From NCBI RefSeq assembly GCF_042680125.1, contig NZ_JBHTNY010000014.1: a stretch of 64,000 nucleotides of DNA, one strand, 5' to 3'. The notes beneath the pieces are model-generated. The model worked only from the letters and a program-made list of their open reading frames with translations. It did no database searches and was not told where the DNA came from. The stretch's first letter is position 1; each line of letters starts with the position of its first letter. A program made the position numbers and the translations under genes. This DNA comes from Robinsoniella peoriensis (lineage in GTDB: Bacteria > Bacillota > Clostridia > Lachnospirales > Lachnospiraceae). This document shows, piece after piece, positions 44,530 through 52,260 of this stretch.

Positions 44530-44562
44530 ATTTACCTCCTATGTCTTTTACTTATCGGTATG

Positions 44563-44621
44563 TTGTACATATTTCATTGTACATTTCGGAATTATTATTC
44601 TGTTTTTCCTTTTTTTCACAA
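44563..44621 (-). promoter_or_regulatory. Promoter and direct repeats in duplicated block, copy A
   Basis: Minus strand: TTGTGA (44621-44616), 16-bp spacer, AATAAT (44599-44594), then two direct copies of ATGTACAA (44584-44577 and 44570-44563) 14 bp apart, then the leader ORF. Copy B keeps TTGTGA and both repeats in altered form (ATATACAA, GTGTACAA), suggesting a shared operator. Confidence 0.5.
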
Positions 44622-44748
44622 TTACAGGTGTTTAATGTCTGCTTTTTATTTTTTTACAAAATTACCTGATAATATTTTCACACAAAAAAAGGACAAGGAA
44701 AAATATCCTGCCTATTCTTCCTTGCCCTTTTCCCATCACATCATAGAG

Positions 44749-45591
44749 CTAATACCACTCTTCCTGCATGTGATCCCCGGTAAACATATACAGCTTTCCT
44801 AAATTATTATGCTCATCCTGAGCTGTGGTTACAAATAATAAATTCTTATTCCCACCTCCTATTATGCAGCAGGATACATTTAGATCCGGCACCTGCACTT
44901 CTTTGATTTTGGCCCCTGTACCGGGGTCATAACATTGAACTTTTCCTCCGCCCCACATTGCAACCCATAGTTGACCACGGCCATCCATGCACATTCCATC
45001 GGGAGCCCCTTCCTTTTCATCAATGAAAACTGCTGTTTTTTTATTGCTTAAGACACCTTCTTCCACCACATCATATACGTCAATCTTTTGGGTTGGGGTA
45101 TCGATGTGATAGAATTTATCTCCTGATGGATTCCAGACTAATCCATTAGAAATAGTGAATCCATCGTATTTAGAAATAACCCTGCCTTCCTTTATACAAT
45201 ACAAGGATCCCGCCCCTTGCGCTTTTGGATGGTTCTGATCAATAGCCATAGTCCCGACCCACAGATTTCCATATGGATCCAGTTTTCCATCATTAAAGCG
45301 AATATGTGCAGGCAGGCTGATCTGCATAACAGGCTCTTGCATCCCGGTGCTCAGATTCAATCGTATGATTTTGTTCCTGACCGCTGCAATCAAATCGCCT
45401 TGATCATTTAACGCAATACAGCCAACATAATCTCCCATATTAAATGCTTCCAGGGTTTTGTCATGCAAGGAATAAGAGTAAATAGTAAACCCTTCGATAT
45501 CCACAAAATGTACCTTATTTCGTGCCTGATCCCATATACACCCTTCCCCTAATTGGAGACCGGTGGCGATGACATCTCTTCTATGTTTCAT
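44749..45591 (-). CDS. SMP-30/gluconolactonase-family sugar lactonase
   Basis: A 280-residue six-bladed beta-propeller lactonase. Metal-site residues are visible: Glu in LGEGCIWD (~17), Asn in SNGLVWNPSGDKFYHIDT (~150) and Asp in GAPDGMCMDGRGQLWVAMWG (~199); HIRFNDGKLDPYGNLWVGTM is the substrate-side motif. It would open the sugar lactone made by the SDR dehydrogenase of the same operon. A 177-bp gap separates it from the RraA-like gene, larger than the other gaps. Confidence 0.9.
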   Translation of the reverse strand: MKHRRDVIATGLQLGEGCIWDQARNKVHFVDIEGFTIYSYSLHDKTLEAFNMGDYVGCIALNDQGDLIAAVRNKIIRLNLSTGMQEPVMQISLPAHIRFNDGKLDPYGNLWVGTMAIDQNHPKAQGAGSLYCIKEGRVISKYDGFTISNGLVWNPSGDKFYHIDTPTQKIDVYDVVEEGVLSNKKTAVFIDEKEGAPDGMCMDGRGQLWVAMWGGGKVQCYDPGTGAKIKEVQVPDLNVSCCIIGGGNKNLLFVTTAQDEHNNLGKLYMFTGDHMQEEWY

Positions 45592-45768
45592 TCGCAGTTC
45601 CTCCTCTCCACATTTCTCTGTTTTCCGAAGTCATGAATCTGCATATTTTTCATGATTCTCTGCATACGGCACCCCATTTACTTCCATTGTGCAATACATC
45701 CCAAATGCAGCAGTGCAATGTTCGGTATCATAATATCATATCTGCCCGGGCATGGAAATCCCGGTTAT

Positions 45769-46458
45769 TTACATAATCCCATATTTGTCAAATGATTCTT
45801 TCGCTCCCATTCCGCCTTTTATTGCTTCCGCCACCATCTTTTCTCCCATAGCTTTTTCATATGCCCTCCGGATGACTTCCGCTTCTACTGCTTTGGGAAT
45901 TACCAGAACCCCCTCTAAATCGCCGAAAATAATATCTCCTGGATTAATACGCACTCCCTCGATCTCAACAGGCACTCTAAAGTCAATAACTTTTCCCCTG
46001 GGAGCCTGGTCCTGTGCGTATCTGCCATAGGAGAAACAGGGGAATTTTAATTCCTCTATTCCATTTGTATCTCTGTGAAAACCATTGGCCACCGCCCCTG
46101 CCGCGCCTAATATCTGCATTCTGGTACACATCAGTTCTCCTACCAGAGCGTAGGAAGGAGAAGCACCGGTACAAATATATACCTCATTCTTTTTCAGATC
46201 ATCCAAAGCTTCCAGCATCAATCCAAAGGGTTTCTTCATAATCGGGTTCTGCCCATTGGAAAGTTCTTCGAACGCATCTGCCTCTAACACCGTCATTGCA
46301 CGTCCCGCCACTACCATTTTGGAATTGACCGGCTGTATTTTCTGGGGCAGAAACTGATGAAAATACCCCATTTTATCTAAAATATCACCGATTACGGCTG
46401 AATACATTTCACTCCTCATTAATTCAAATAATTCATCATCATTTTTCCATTCAATCAT
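45769..46458 (-). CDS. RraA-like protein (candidate 2-keto-3-deoxy sugar acid aldolase)
   Basis: A 229-residue RraA/HMG-aldolase family protein. Core motifs: VIGDILDKMG, VVAGRAMTV, GAAGAVANGFHRDTNGIEEL (Arg-Asp of the active site) and PGDIIFGDLEGVLVIP; the usual GDxDGVxVIP has Glu in place of the second Asp. Family members cleave pyruvate from 4-hydroxy-2-oxo acids, or in E. coli RraA bind RNase E. Here it directly follows a sugar-acid dehydratase gene (9 bp), so a role as the aldolase of the pathway is inferred. Confidence 0.8.
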   Translation of the reverse strand: MIEWKNDDELFELMRSEMYSAVIGDILDKMGYFHQFLPQKIQPVNSKMVVAGRAMTVLEADAFEELSNGQNPIMKKPFGLMLEALDDLKKNEVYICTGASPSYALVGELMCTRMQILGAAGAVANGFHRDTNGIEELKFPCFSYGRYAQDQAPRGKVIDFRVPVEIEGVRINPGDIIFGDLEGVLVIPKAVEAEVIRRAYEKAMGEKMVAEAIKGGMGAKESFDKYGIM

Positions 46459-46467
46459 ACGATTCTC

Positions 46468-48138
46468 CTATTCCACCACTGCGCCTTGTGCCGCTGACTG
46501 GCTGATTTTTTTGTAAGTATTCAGATATCCGTCTAAAACTTCTTTTTCCGGACGGATCCAATGTTTTTTTCTTTCGTTTAATACGGTATCTTCTATTAAT
46601 AAGGAAAGCTCTCTTTTATCCACATCAATCCGGATCATATCCCCGTCCTCCACCAGTGCAAGAATTCCTCCTTCGTAGGCTTCCGGTGAAATATGTCCAA
46701 CAAAACATCCCCGGTTGGATCCGGAAAATCTTCCGTCTGTAATCAATGCACAGCTGTCTGATAAATTCATGCCTTCCAGGCATTTCATAGGACGATACAT
46801 TTCCGGCATACCGGGTCCGCCTTTGGGTCCTTCATAGCGAAGAATGATAATGGTATTTTCCTCCACCATCCCATTTAATATAGCTTGGCAGGCCTCCTGT
46901 TCACTCTGGAATACCTGACTCTTCCCCTCTATTCTCATTAAGTGAGCCGGAATGGCTGCCGGTTTTACAACGGCTCCAAGGGGTGCTAAATTTCCTCTCA
47001 GGACTGCTACCCCGCCTGTTAAGTGAAACGGTTCTTTGATGGATTTGATTACCTCCCTGCGTCCGCTAAAGCCAAACTGTTTTAATGACTCCTCCATGGT
47101 ACTTCCGGAGACATTGAGGCATTCCATATGGAGCAGAGACTCCAGCTCTTTCATGACCGCAGGTACACCTCCGGCCTCATAAAAATCCACCATATCGTAA
47201 GGAGATGCCGGATAGACAGATGCTATTTGAGGTATTTTTCTGCTTAATTCATCAAATAGTGTAAGAGGCAATTCCCCTAATCCGGCTTCTTTGTGTATCG
47301 CCTGCAAATGCATAATGGCATTGGTTGATCCGCCGATTCCCATTAAAACGGCCATTGCATTATAAATGGATTCTTTTGTAATGATCTGACGTGCTGTTAA
47401 TTTTTTTGCAACCAGATCAACAATTACCTCTCCCGTGGAGTATGCAATCTGCATGCGTTTGGAATAAATTGCAGGCACCGTTCCACTCCCCGGTAAACTC
47501 ATCCCCATCGCTTCCGCCAGACAACCCATAGTATTTGCAGTACCTAACATGGCACAGGAACCAACACAAGGCTCCGCAAGATTTTCGATTTCCCGGAATT
47601 CTTCCTGGGAGATTTCTCCCCGCTGTTTCCAGCCGACTGCCTCTGTTACAATATTTCCATCATAATGTTTATTCTTATACATGGCAGGCATCATGGGGCC
47701 GCTATTGCAGAAAACGGATGGGATATCCAGCCTTGCAGCCGCCATCAAAAGGCCCGGCACAATTTTGTCGCAGGAACCCAGCAATACCAGTCCATCAAAT
47801 TTATGAGCCCTGACCATACATTCAACCGAAGAGGTTATCAAATCCCGGGAAGGTAGTATGTACCTCATTCCATCATGCCCTTCCGCTATGCCGTCACATG
47901 GTGCAATGCTGCCAAATACCATGGCTGTACCGCCTCTGGATTCGATACCTTTTTTCACCTGCTCACACATTTCATTTATGTTATAATGACCCGGTGTTGC
48001 ATTGGTATATGTATTGACTATGGCAATCAATGGTTTTTCCAGCGCGGAATCTGTAAATCCCATGGACTTATACAATGCCCTTTTCAGAGCACCTCCATCA
48101 CCTTTTAAAAGCTGATTATAGTATTTATACTCTTCCAT
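46468..48138 (-). CDS. IlvD/Edd-family sugar-acid dehydratase
   Basis: A 556-residue iron-sulfur dehydratase. Cluster cysteines lie in APCDGIAEGHDGM, LLGSCDKIVPG and EPCVGSCAMLGTANTM; other blocks GGSTNAIMHLQAIH, LRYEGPKGGPGMPEM, ALITDGRFSGSNRG and GHISPEAYEGG. In this operon, between a sugar dehydrogenase and an RraA-like aldolase, it most likely dehydrates an aldonate (xylonate, arabonate, galactonate or fuconate type) to a 2-keto-3-deoxy acid rather than making branched-chain amino acids. One base separates it from the SDR gene. Confidence 0.92.
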   Translation of the reverse strand: MEEYKYYNQLLKGDGGALKRALYKSMGFTDSALEKPLIAIVNTYTNATPGHYNINEMCEQVKKGIESRGGTAMVFGSIAPCDGIAEGHDGMRYILPSRDLITSSVECMVRAHKFDGLVLLGSCDKIVPGLLMAAARLDIPSVFCNSGPMMPAMYKNKHYDGNIVTEAVGWKQRGEISQEEFREIENLAEPCVGSCAMLGTANTMGCLAEAMGMSLPGSGTVPAIYSKRMQIAYSTGEVIVDLVAKKLTARQIITKESIYNAMAVLMGIGGSTNAIMHLQAIHKEAGLGELPLTLFDELSRKIPQIASVYPASPYDMVDFYEAGGVPAVMKELESLLHMECLNVSGSTMEESLKQFGFSGRREVIKSIKEPFHLTGGVAVLRGNLAPLGAVVKPAAIPAHLMRIEGKSQVFQSEQEACQAILNGMVEENTIIILRYEGPKGGPGMPEMYRPMKCLEGMNLSDSCALITDGRFSGSNRGCFVGHISPEAYEGGILALVEDGDMIRIDVDKRELSLLIEDTVLNERKKHWIRPEKEVLDGYLNTYKKISQSAAQGAVVE

Positions 48139-48139
48139 T

Positions 48140-48907
48140 CTACTTTACCTCCACAAAATCATTGGCGGCAACCACAGGAAGACTTGCGCCTCCTTCTATC
48201 AGCAACGAGGTCCCTGTAATATATGCCGCTTTATCCGATGCCAGATAGACAACTGCCTGGGCAATCTCCCTGGTAGTTGCAAATCGTTTGAAAGGAAGCC
48301 GTTCTGCCGCCTCCAGCCGGATATCACCAGAATCCCACCCTACATCCGTATAGCCCGGAGCCACGGCAACCATGCGGATTCCCTTTAATGCCAACTCCAT
48401 AGCCGCATTTTTGGTAAACTTTGTAACCGCCGCTTTAGTCGGTCCATATATAGTTGCTCTTGGCCAGCACCCTTCCACCTGATTAGATGAAATATTAATG
48501 ATTACTCCGCTCACACCCTTTACCACCATTCTTTTAGCGGCAATCTGGCTGCTGAAGAACAGGCCTTTCCAGTCAATTGCAGTCATATCATCAAACATTT
48601 TTTCTGTTGCATCAAGAAAATACACTTCAGGGCTGATACCTGCATTGTTCACAACTATATCTATGACATCAAATTTCTCAAAGGCAATTTGATACATTTT
48701 CTCAATATCTCTGACACTTCCCATATCCGCATAGACAGCCAGACTATCTACACCAATCTCTTTTGCTTTTTCACATATCTCACAGGCTGCTTCCTTATCA
48801 CTGCGGTAATTCACTACAATATTGTATCCTTCTTCAGCTAAATCCAAAGAAATCTGTTTCCCAATCCCTCTTGCTCCACCTGTAATCAGCGCCGTCTTTC
48901 GATGCAT
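48140..48907 (-). CDS. SDR-family sugar dehydrogenase
   Basis: A 255-residue classical short-chain dehydrogenase: cofactor motif TGGARGIG (9-16), NNAG (~90), catalytic Ser in INISSNQ (~145) and YGPTK (Tyr/Lys ~159/163), C-terminal YITGTSLLIEGGASL. The start after AGGAGG is clear. First gene of the operon, downstream of duplicated leader copy B. It probably oxidises the free sugar at C1 to the lactone with NAD(P)+. Confidence 0.92.
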   Translation of the reverse strand: MHRKTALITGGARGIGKQISLDLAEEGYNIVVNYRSDKEAACEICEKAKEIGVDSLAVYADMGSVRDIEKMYQIAFEKFDVIDIVVNNAGISPEVYFLDATEKMFDDMTAIDWKGLFFSSQIAAKRMVVKGVSGVIINISSNQVEGCWPRATIYGPTKAAVTKFTKNAAMELALKGIRMVAVAPGYTDVGWDSGDIRLEAAERLPFKRFATTREIAQAVVYLASDKAAYITGTSLLIEGGASLPVVAANDFVEVK

Positions 48908-48962
48908 TCCTAATCCTCCTCTTCATTAATATAAATCTATGGTACTTTTCATAATCAACTGT

Positions 48963-49224
48963 ACTTTGTTCCAAATTGTCCATATTCCCTCTCTTTCTAC
49001 CATTCATTCCACAATAAGGAACTTTTTTCTGTAATCATAACTTTTTTTATTTTCTATTTTTTTCATTTGCCTTTGTCTATAATGTGCTCTTTTATATTGT
49101 TTTTTTCTCTTATAAAGTATATTTTAGCCATATCTATCACCTATGTCTTTTAATTATTGGTATATTGTACACATTTTTTTGTATATTTCGGAATTATAAT
49201 TATATTTTTCCTTTTTTCACAATC
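48963..49224 (-). repeat. Duplicated promoter/leader block, copy B
   Basis: Counterpart of 44361-44625. It even keeps the first codons of the AraC gene (ATG GAC AAT TTG GAA CAA) with their ribosome-binding site, which run into a short out-of-frame ORF overlapping the SDR start. Its far end is the 3' end of the MFS relic, showing that the original block extended from that gene. Confidence 0.9.
48997..49131 (-). pseudogene. Leader ORF, broken copy
   Basis: Same 45-codon length as the intact leader ORF and aligned without gaps. MAKIYFIREKNNIKEHIIDK is followed by a TGA where the intact copy has TGG (codon 23) and a TAG in place of TTG four codons later; the last nine codons to the TAG are identical. 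A 22-residue peptide could still be made from the weaker GGTGATAG-preceded start. Confidence 0.6.
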
Positions 49225-49991
49225 GTATGAGTTTCCATTAGCTGATCAATCCCAAAGAAAATGCGCCGTGTCAGCAAACTAATTACCAGCATAATCAGAC
49301 CTGCCCCATAAAACGGAACATAGGTGACGCTCCCTATATGTTCAAAAACAATACCATACATAAACTGACCGAGAGGATTTGTGCACATACATATGCACAG
49401 CACGCATGACAGTACTTTTCCTGTTAACTCTATGGGTGTTAAAATCTGCAGACAAGTCAGTACCTGGATGGAAAATAAGGTGGTCAGTGCTAATAGCAGA
49501 CTGCAGCCGGTTATCAGGACAATATAGACTGCCATAGATTCTGTGAACAATTGCAGTGCGAACCCTCCCAGAAGAATACACATCGCGCATCCCGCTAAGA
49601 TAAATGGACTTGACTTTAACTTTAATTTCTTTGAAAATACTCCCGCCAGCAGACCTCCTAATATACTGCCTGCGGCGATGGCTCCCTGGGCGTATCCGTA
49701 TAGGCGGTTTGCCGTATCCGCTGCAAACCCCAAATGCAGCGTAATAATGACTGGTATTCCCACCATTATTAAAGAAGTTAATAACAAATTAATCGAAGCA
49801 AATGCTAAAGATACCTTCCATAACACAGGCTGCTTCTTAAACATAAATCCAAAACTATCTTTCAGATCATGAAATCCCATAGCAATGATATTTCCGGTGG
49901 TATTCTTTTTTTCAAATGGAATATGAATAAACATCTCCATTACAGCCGATGCCAGAAAGCAGCCAAAGCTTACACAAATATTGTTTCCTTG
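49200..49991 (-). pseudogene. MFS transporter remnant (C-terminal two-thirds)
   Basis: The frame reads CVSFGCFLASAVMEMFIHIP from a stop at ~49992, then about 246 more residues with six or seven helices (LLLTSLIMVGIPVIITLHLG, GSILGGLLAGVFSKK, IQVLTCLQILTPIELTGKVL), ending in IVKKGKI. This matches the back part of Firmicute macrolide-efflux-like MFS proteins (~420 residues), but the first ~160 residues are absent, so it is probably non-functional. No start with a ribosome-binding site at the truncation point. Confidence 0.75.
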
Positions 49992-50013
49992 TCAACAAAA
50001 CAGAAATTAAATA

Positions 50014-50046
50014 AAGCAGCCCGATCCAGTTAGAATGGGACTGCTT
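50014..50046 (-). terminator. Terminator of the oligosaccharide importer operon
   Basis: Minus-strand hairpin AAGCAGTCC / GGGCTGCTT (one G-U pair) followed by TATTTAATTT, 19 bp after the small ORF stop. Confidence 0.7.
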
Positions 50047-50064
50047 CCGTTACCTATTCATTTT

Positions 50065-50256
50065 TCAAAGTTTATCATAGTCTTCCGACTTCATGTCTAC
50101 ACCCAGTTTCTTTATTTCGGCATCTAAATGCGCACCATACTTTTCTGCAAAACGAAGCATGATATTAAATTCTTCCTTCGTTACCTGCTCAAAGACTGCT
50201 CTATCCCGTTCCTGAAACTCTAAAAAACGTACGCGCTCATCCTTTGACGGAACCAA
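50065..50256 (-). CDS. 63-residue hypothetical protein at the end of the importer operon
   Basis: Starts at TTG 50256, inside the last codons of the permease gene (20-bp overlap), with only a weak ribosome-binding site, and is followed by the operon terminator. The product is charged and helical (FLEFQERDRAVFEQVTKEEF, NIMLRFAEKYGAHLDAEIKK), without membrane segments. No family recognised. The clean frame, overlap and terminator make a real gene plausible. Confidence 0.45.
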   Translation of the reverse strand: MVPSKDERVRFLEFQERDRAVFEQVTKEEFNIMLRFAEKYGAHLDAEIKKLGVDMKSEDYDKL

Positions 50257-51151
50257 TCATAACACCCTTTACAAAATATTTCTGTATAAAAGGATAGATA
50301 CATAATACAGGTACCGTAGAAACTATAATCGCACTATACTTTAATGTCTGGGAAAGCTGCATTTTTGCTTCTGCTGCAGCTGCATCCAGACCCTGCAGAT
50401 TTGTGAGACTCATCTTATTCGTCATTAATAAATCACGCAGGAAGGACTGTAAAGGCATTAGATTTTTATCATTAATGTAGATTAATGCGGAGAAGAAATC
50501 ATTCCAGTGACCAACCGCATAATACAGTCCAATAACAGCCAGAATAGGCTTGGACAGCGGAAGTACTATTTTTATCAGGAACTGGTATGTATTGGCACCA
50601 TCCAACTCTGCTGCCTCCTGCAAACTGGATGGTATACTATTTATAAAATAGGTTCTTGTGATAATAACATTATAGATGGAAATTGCACCTGGAATCATCA
50701 TTGCCCATGGTGTATTGGTCAAATGCAGTTTATTCACAATCAGATAGGTAGGAACCAGACCACCACTAAAATACATAGTCAGCATGAAAAGAAACATAAG
50801 TACATTTCTTGGCACAAAATCTTTTCTTGCCAATGGATAAGCCGCACATACGGTCAAAACCAGATTAATCAGAGTGCCCGCCACCGTATAAAAAATAGAA
50901 TTAACATACCCGGTCCAAATGGCCTTATATTCGATGACTGCTTCATATGCAGCCATTGTAAACCCCTTTGGCAGAAGAACCACATTGCCATTCCATACCT
51001 CTGAGGGATTGCTGAAGGACGCTATTACCACAAACCATAGCGGCCATATAAATATTATTAAGAGGACTGCCATAAGTATGATATTTACAATGTCAAATAC
51101 TTTATCTGCATGAGAATGCTTTATTCTTCCTGTTTTCGCTATTTTGCTCAT
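50237..51151 (-). CDS. Carbohydrate ABC permease (YtcP/LplC type)
   Basis: A 304-residue permease with six helices and the EAA-like loop LQEAAELDGANTYQFLIKIV, typical of the MalG/YtcP branch for oligosaccharides. FIWPLWFVVIASFSNPSEVW at the N-terminus and PFIQKYFVKGVMIGSVKG at the C-terminus are diagnostic of the YtcP/LplC group. Partner of the LplB-type permease 30 bp upstream; the ATPase (MsmK-like) is not in the window, as is common for this group. Confidence 0.93.
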   Translation of the reverse strand: MSKIAKTGRIKHSHADKVFDIVNIILMAVLLIIFIWPLWFVVIASFSNPSEVWNGNVVLLPKGFTMAAYEAVIEYKAIWTGYVNSIFYTVAGTLINLVLTVCAAYPLARKDFVPRNVLMFLFMLTMYFSGGLVPTYLIVNKLHLTNTPWAMMIPGAISIYNVIITRTYFINSIPSSLQEAAELDGANTYQFLIKIVLPLSKPILAVIGLYYAVGHWNDFFSALIYINDKNLMPLQSFLRDLLMTNKMSLTNLQGLDAAAAEAKMQLSQTLKYSAIIVSTVPVLCIYPFIQKYFVKGVMIGSVKG

Positions 51152-51172
51152 TTTTCTACCCTACTCCTTTCC

Positions 51173-51187
51173 AAACACGCTCTAGAA
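51173..51187. mobile_element. CTAGAGCG-type element end in the importer operon
   Basis: On the minus strand CTAGAGCGTGTTTGG follows the last codon of the LplB-type permease; its TAG is that gene's stop. Only the terminal ~15 bp remain, directly followed by the AAAGGAG ribosome-binding site of the next gene. Confidence 0.5.
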
Positions 51188-52165
51188 CAGACTCTCATCT
51201 GCAAACTTTTTACAAATCTGATTAGCCACTACGATTAAAGTCAGATTAATCACGGAATTAAACAGTCCGATTGCCGTAGAATACCCATAGTCACTATTAA
51301 TCAAACCAACCTCATATACATACGTAGAAATAACAGATGCCGCTCCTTTATTCAAGGTATTCTGCAGCAAAAATACTTTTTCAAAGCCTACGCTCATCAG
51401 TGATCCCATCTGAAGAATCAGCAGCATGACAATGGTGGGTTTAATAGATGGCAGATCCACATGGAAAATGCGCTGCAGTTTTGTAGCTCCATCCACAATT
51501 GCTGCTTCATGAAGCTGATAATCTACGCCGGATAATGCCGATATATAGATAATAGAGCTCCATCCCAGTCCCTGCCATACCCCGGTCCATACATAAATAG
51601 ATTTAAACAGTTCCGGTTTTCCCAGGAAATCAATAGATTCCAGTCCGAGCCACCCTCTGATAGTATTAAAAATACCTGTATCCGGATTTAGAAAAATGAC
51701 AATCATACCACACATAACTACCGTGGATATAAAATAAGGGGCATAAGATGCCATTTGAATTGTTTTCTTGAGATGTTTGTTTTTTAAATAATTTAACAAT
51801 AAAGCAAACATAATCGGAATAGGAAATCCAACTAAAATACTGTAAAGACTGATTCCAATCGTGTTCTTTAATAATAATTCAAAATTGTAGCTGCTGAAAA
51901 ACCTGGTAAAATGCTCAAAACCAACCCAGGGACTTCCCCATATTCCATCTTTGATGATGTAGTCCTTAAACGCTAACTGTATGCCGTAGAGCGGGCCATA
52001 TGCAAATACAACATAATAGATAACGACCGGCAGGATCATTACATAAAGTATCCAGTTCTTCTTCATGTCCTTTCCTAATCTGCTATGGAGTTTCTCTTTT
52101 GTTGTAAATGCCACAGCTGTGTTTTTCTGTATTGATGCATTCCTTTTTGTTAATTTTTTTATCAC
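51182..52165 (-). CDS. Carbohydrate ABC permease (LplB type)
   Basis: A 327-residue permease: WILYVMILPVVIYYVVFAYG, PLYGIQLAFKDYIIKDGIWG (the LplB signature), EAA loop YQLHEAAIVDGATKLQRIFH. The start is GTG seven bases after AAGGAGG. Pairs with the YtcP-type permease and the large binding lipoprotein. The stop TAG is part of a MITE-end sequence, so the native C-terminus (now DESLF) may have been altered slightly. Confidence 0.93.
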   Translation of the reverse strand: MIKKLTKRNASIQKNTAVAFTTKEKLHSRLGKDMKKNWILYVMILPVVIYYVVFAYGPLYGIQLAFKDYIIKDGIWGSPWVGFEHFTRFFSSYNFELLLKNTIGISLYSILVGFPIPIMFALLLNYLKNKHLKKTIQMASYAPYFISTVVMCGMIVIFLNPDTGIFNTIRGWLGLESIDFLGKPELFKSIYVWTGVWQGLGWSSIIYISALSGVDYQLHEAAIVDGATKLQRIFHVDLPSIKPTIVMLLILQMGSLMSVGFEKVFLLQNTLNKGAASVISTYVYEVGLINSDYGYSTAIGLFNSVINLTLIVVANQICKKFADESLF

Positions 52166-52260
52166 CGGAAATCCTCCTTTTCCTTTTTTCTATGGTCTAA
52201 GAAAGAGAGTACCGCTGTATGCCATACAGCGGCTTCTCTTTTTAAATCATATTCAGCAGC

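Larger units (their letters stand above)
44361..44625 (-). repeat. Duplicated promoter/leader block, copy A
   Basis: About 265 bp matching 48963-49224 with only short gaps; the 63 bp nearest the downstream gene differ at one position, the rest is near 80% alike by eye. It runs from the first codons of the AraC gene, through the small leader ORF and promoter, into what looks like the last codons of an MFS gene (IVKKRK versus IVKKGK in copy B). Confidence 0.9.

Noticed and set aside
45631..45699. 22-codon frame (MYCTMEVNGVPYAENHEKYA...) between the RraA-like and lactonase genes
   Set aside because: No ribosome-binding site and no recognised family; could be a relic, but evidence is too thin to annotate.
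46468..48138. IlvD in branched-chain amino acid synthesis
   Set aside because: The operon partners are sugar dehydrogenase, lactonase and RraA-like genes, not ilv genes, so a sugar-acid role fits better.
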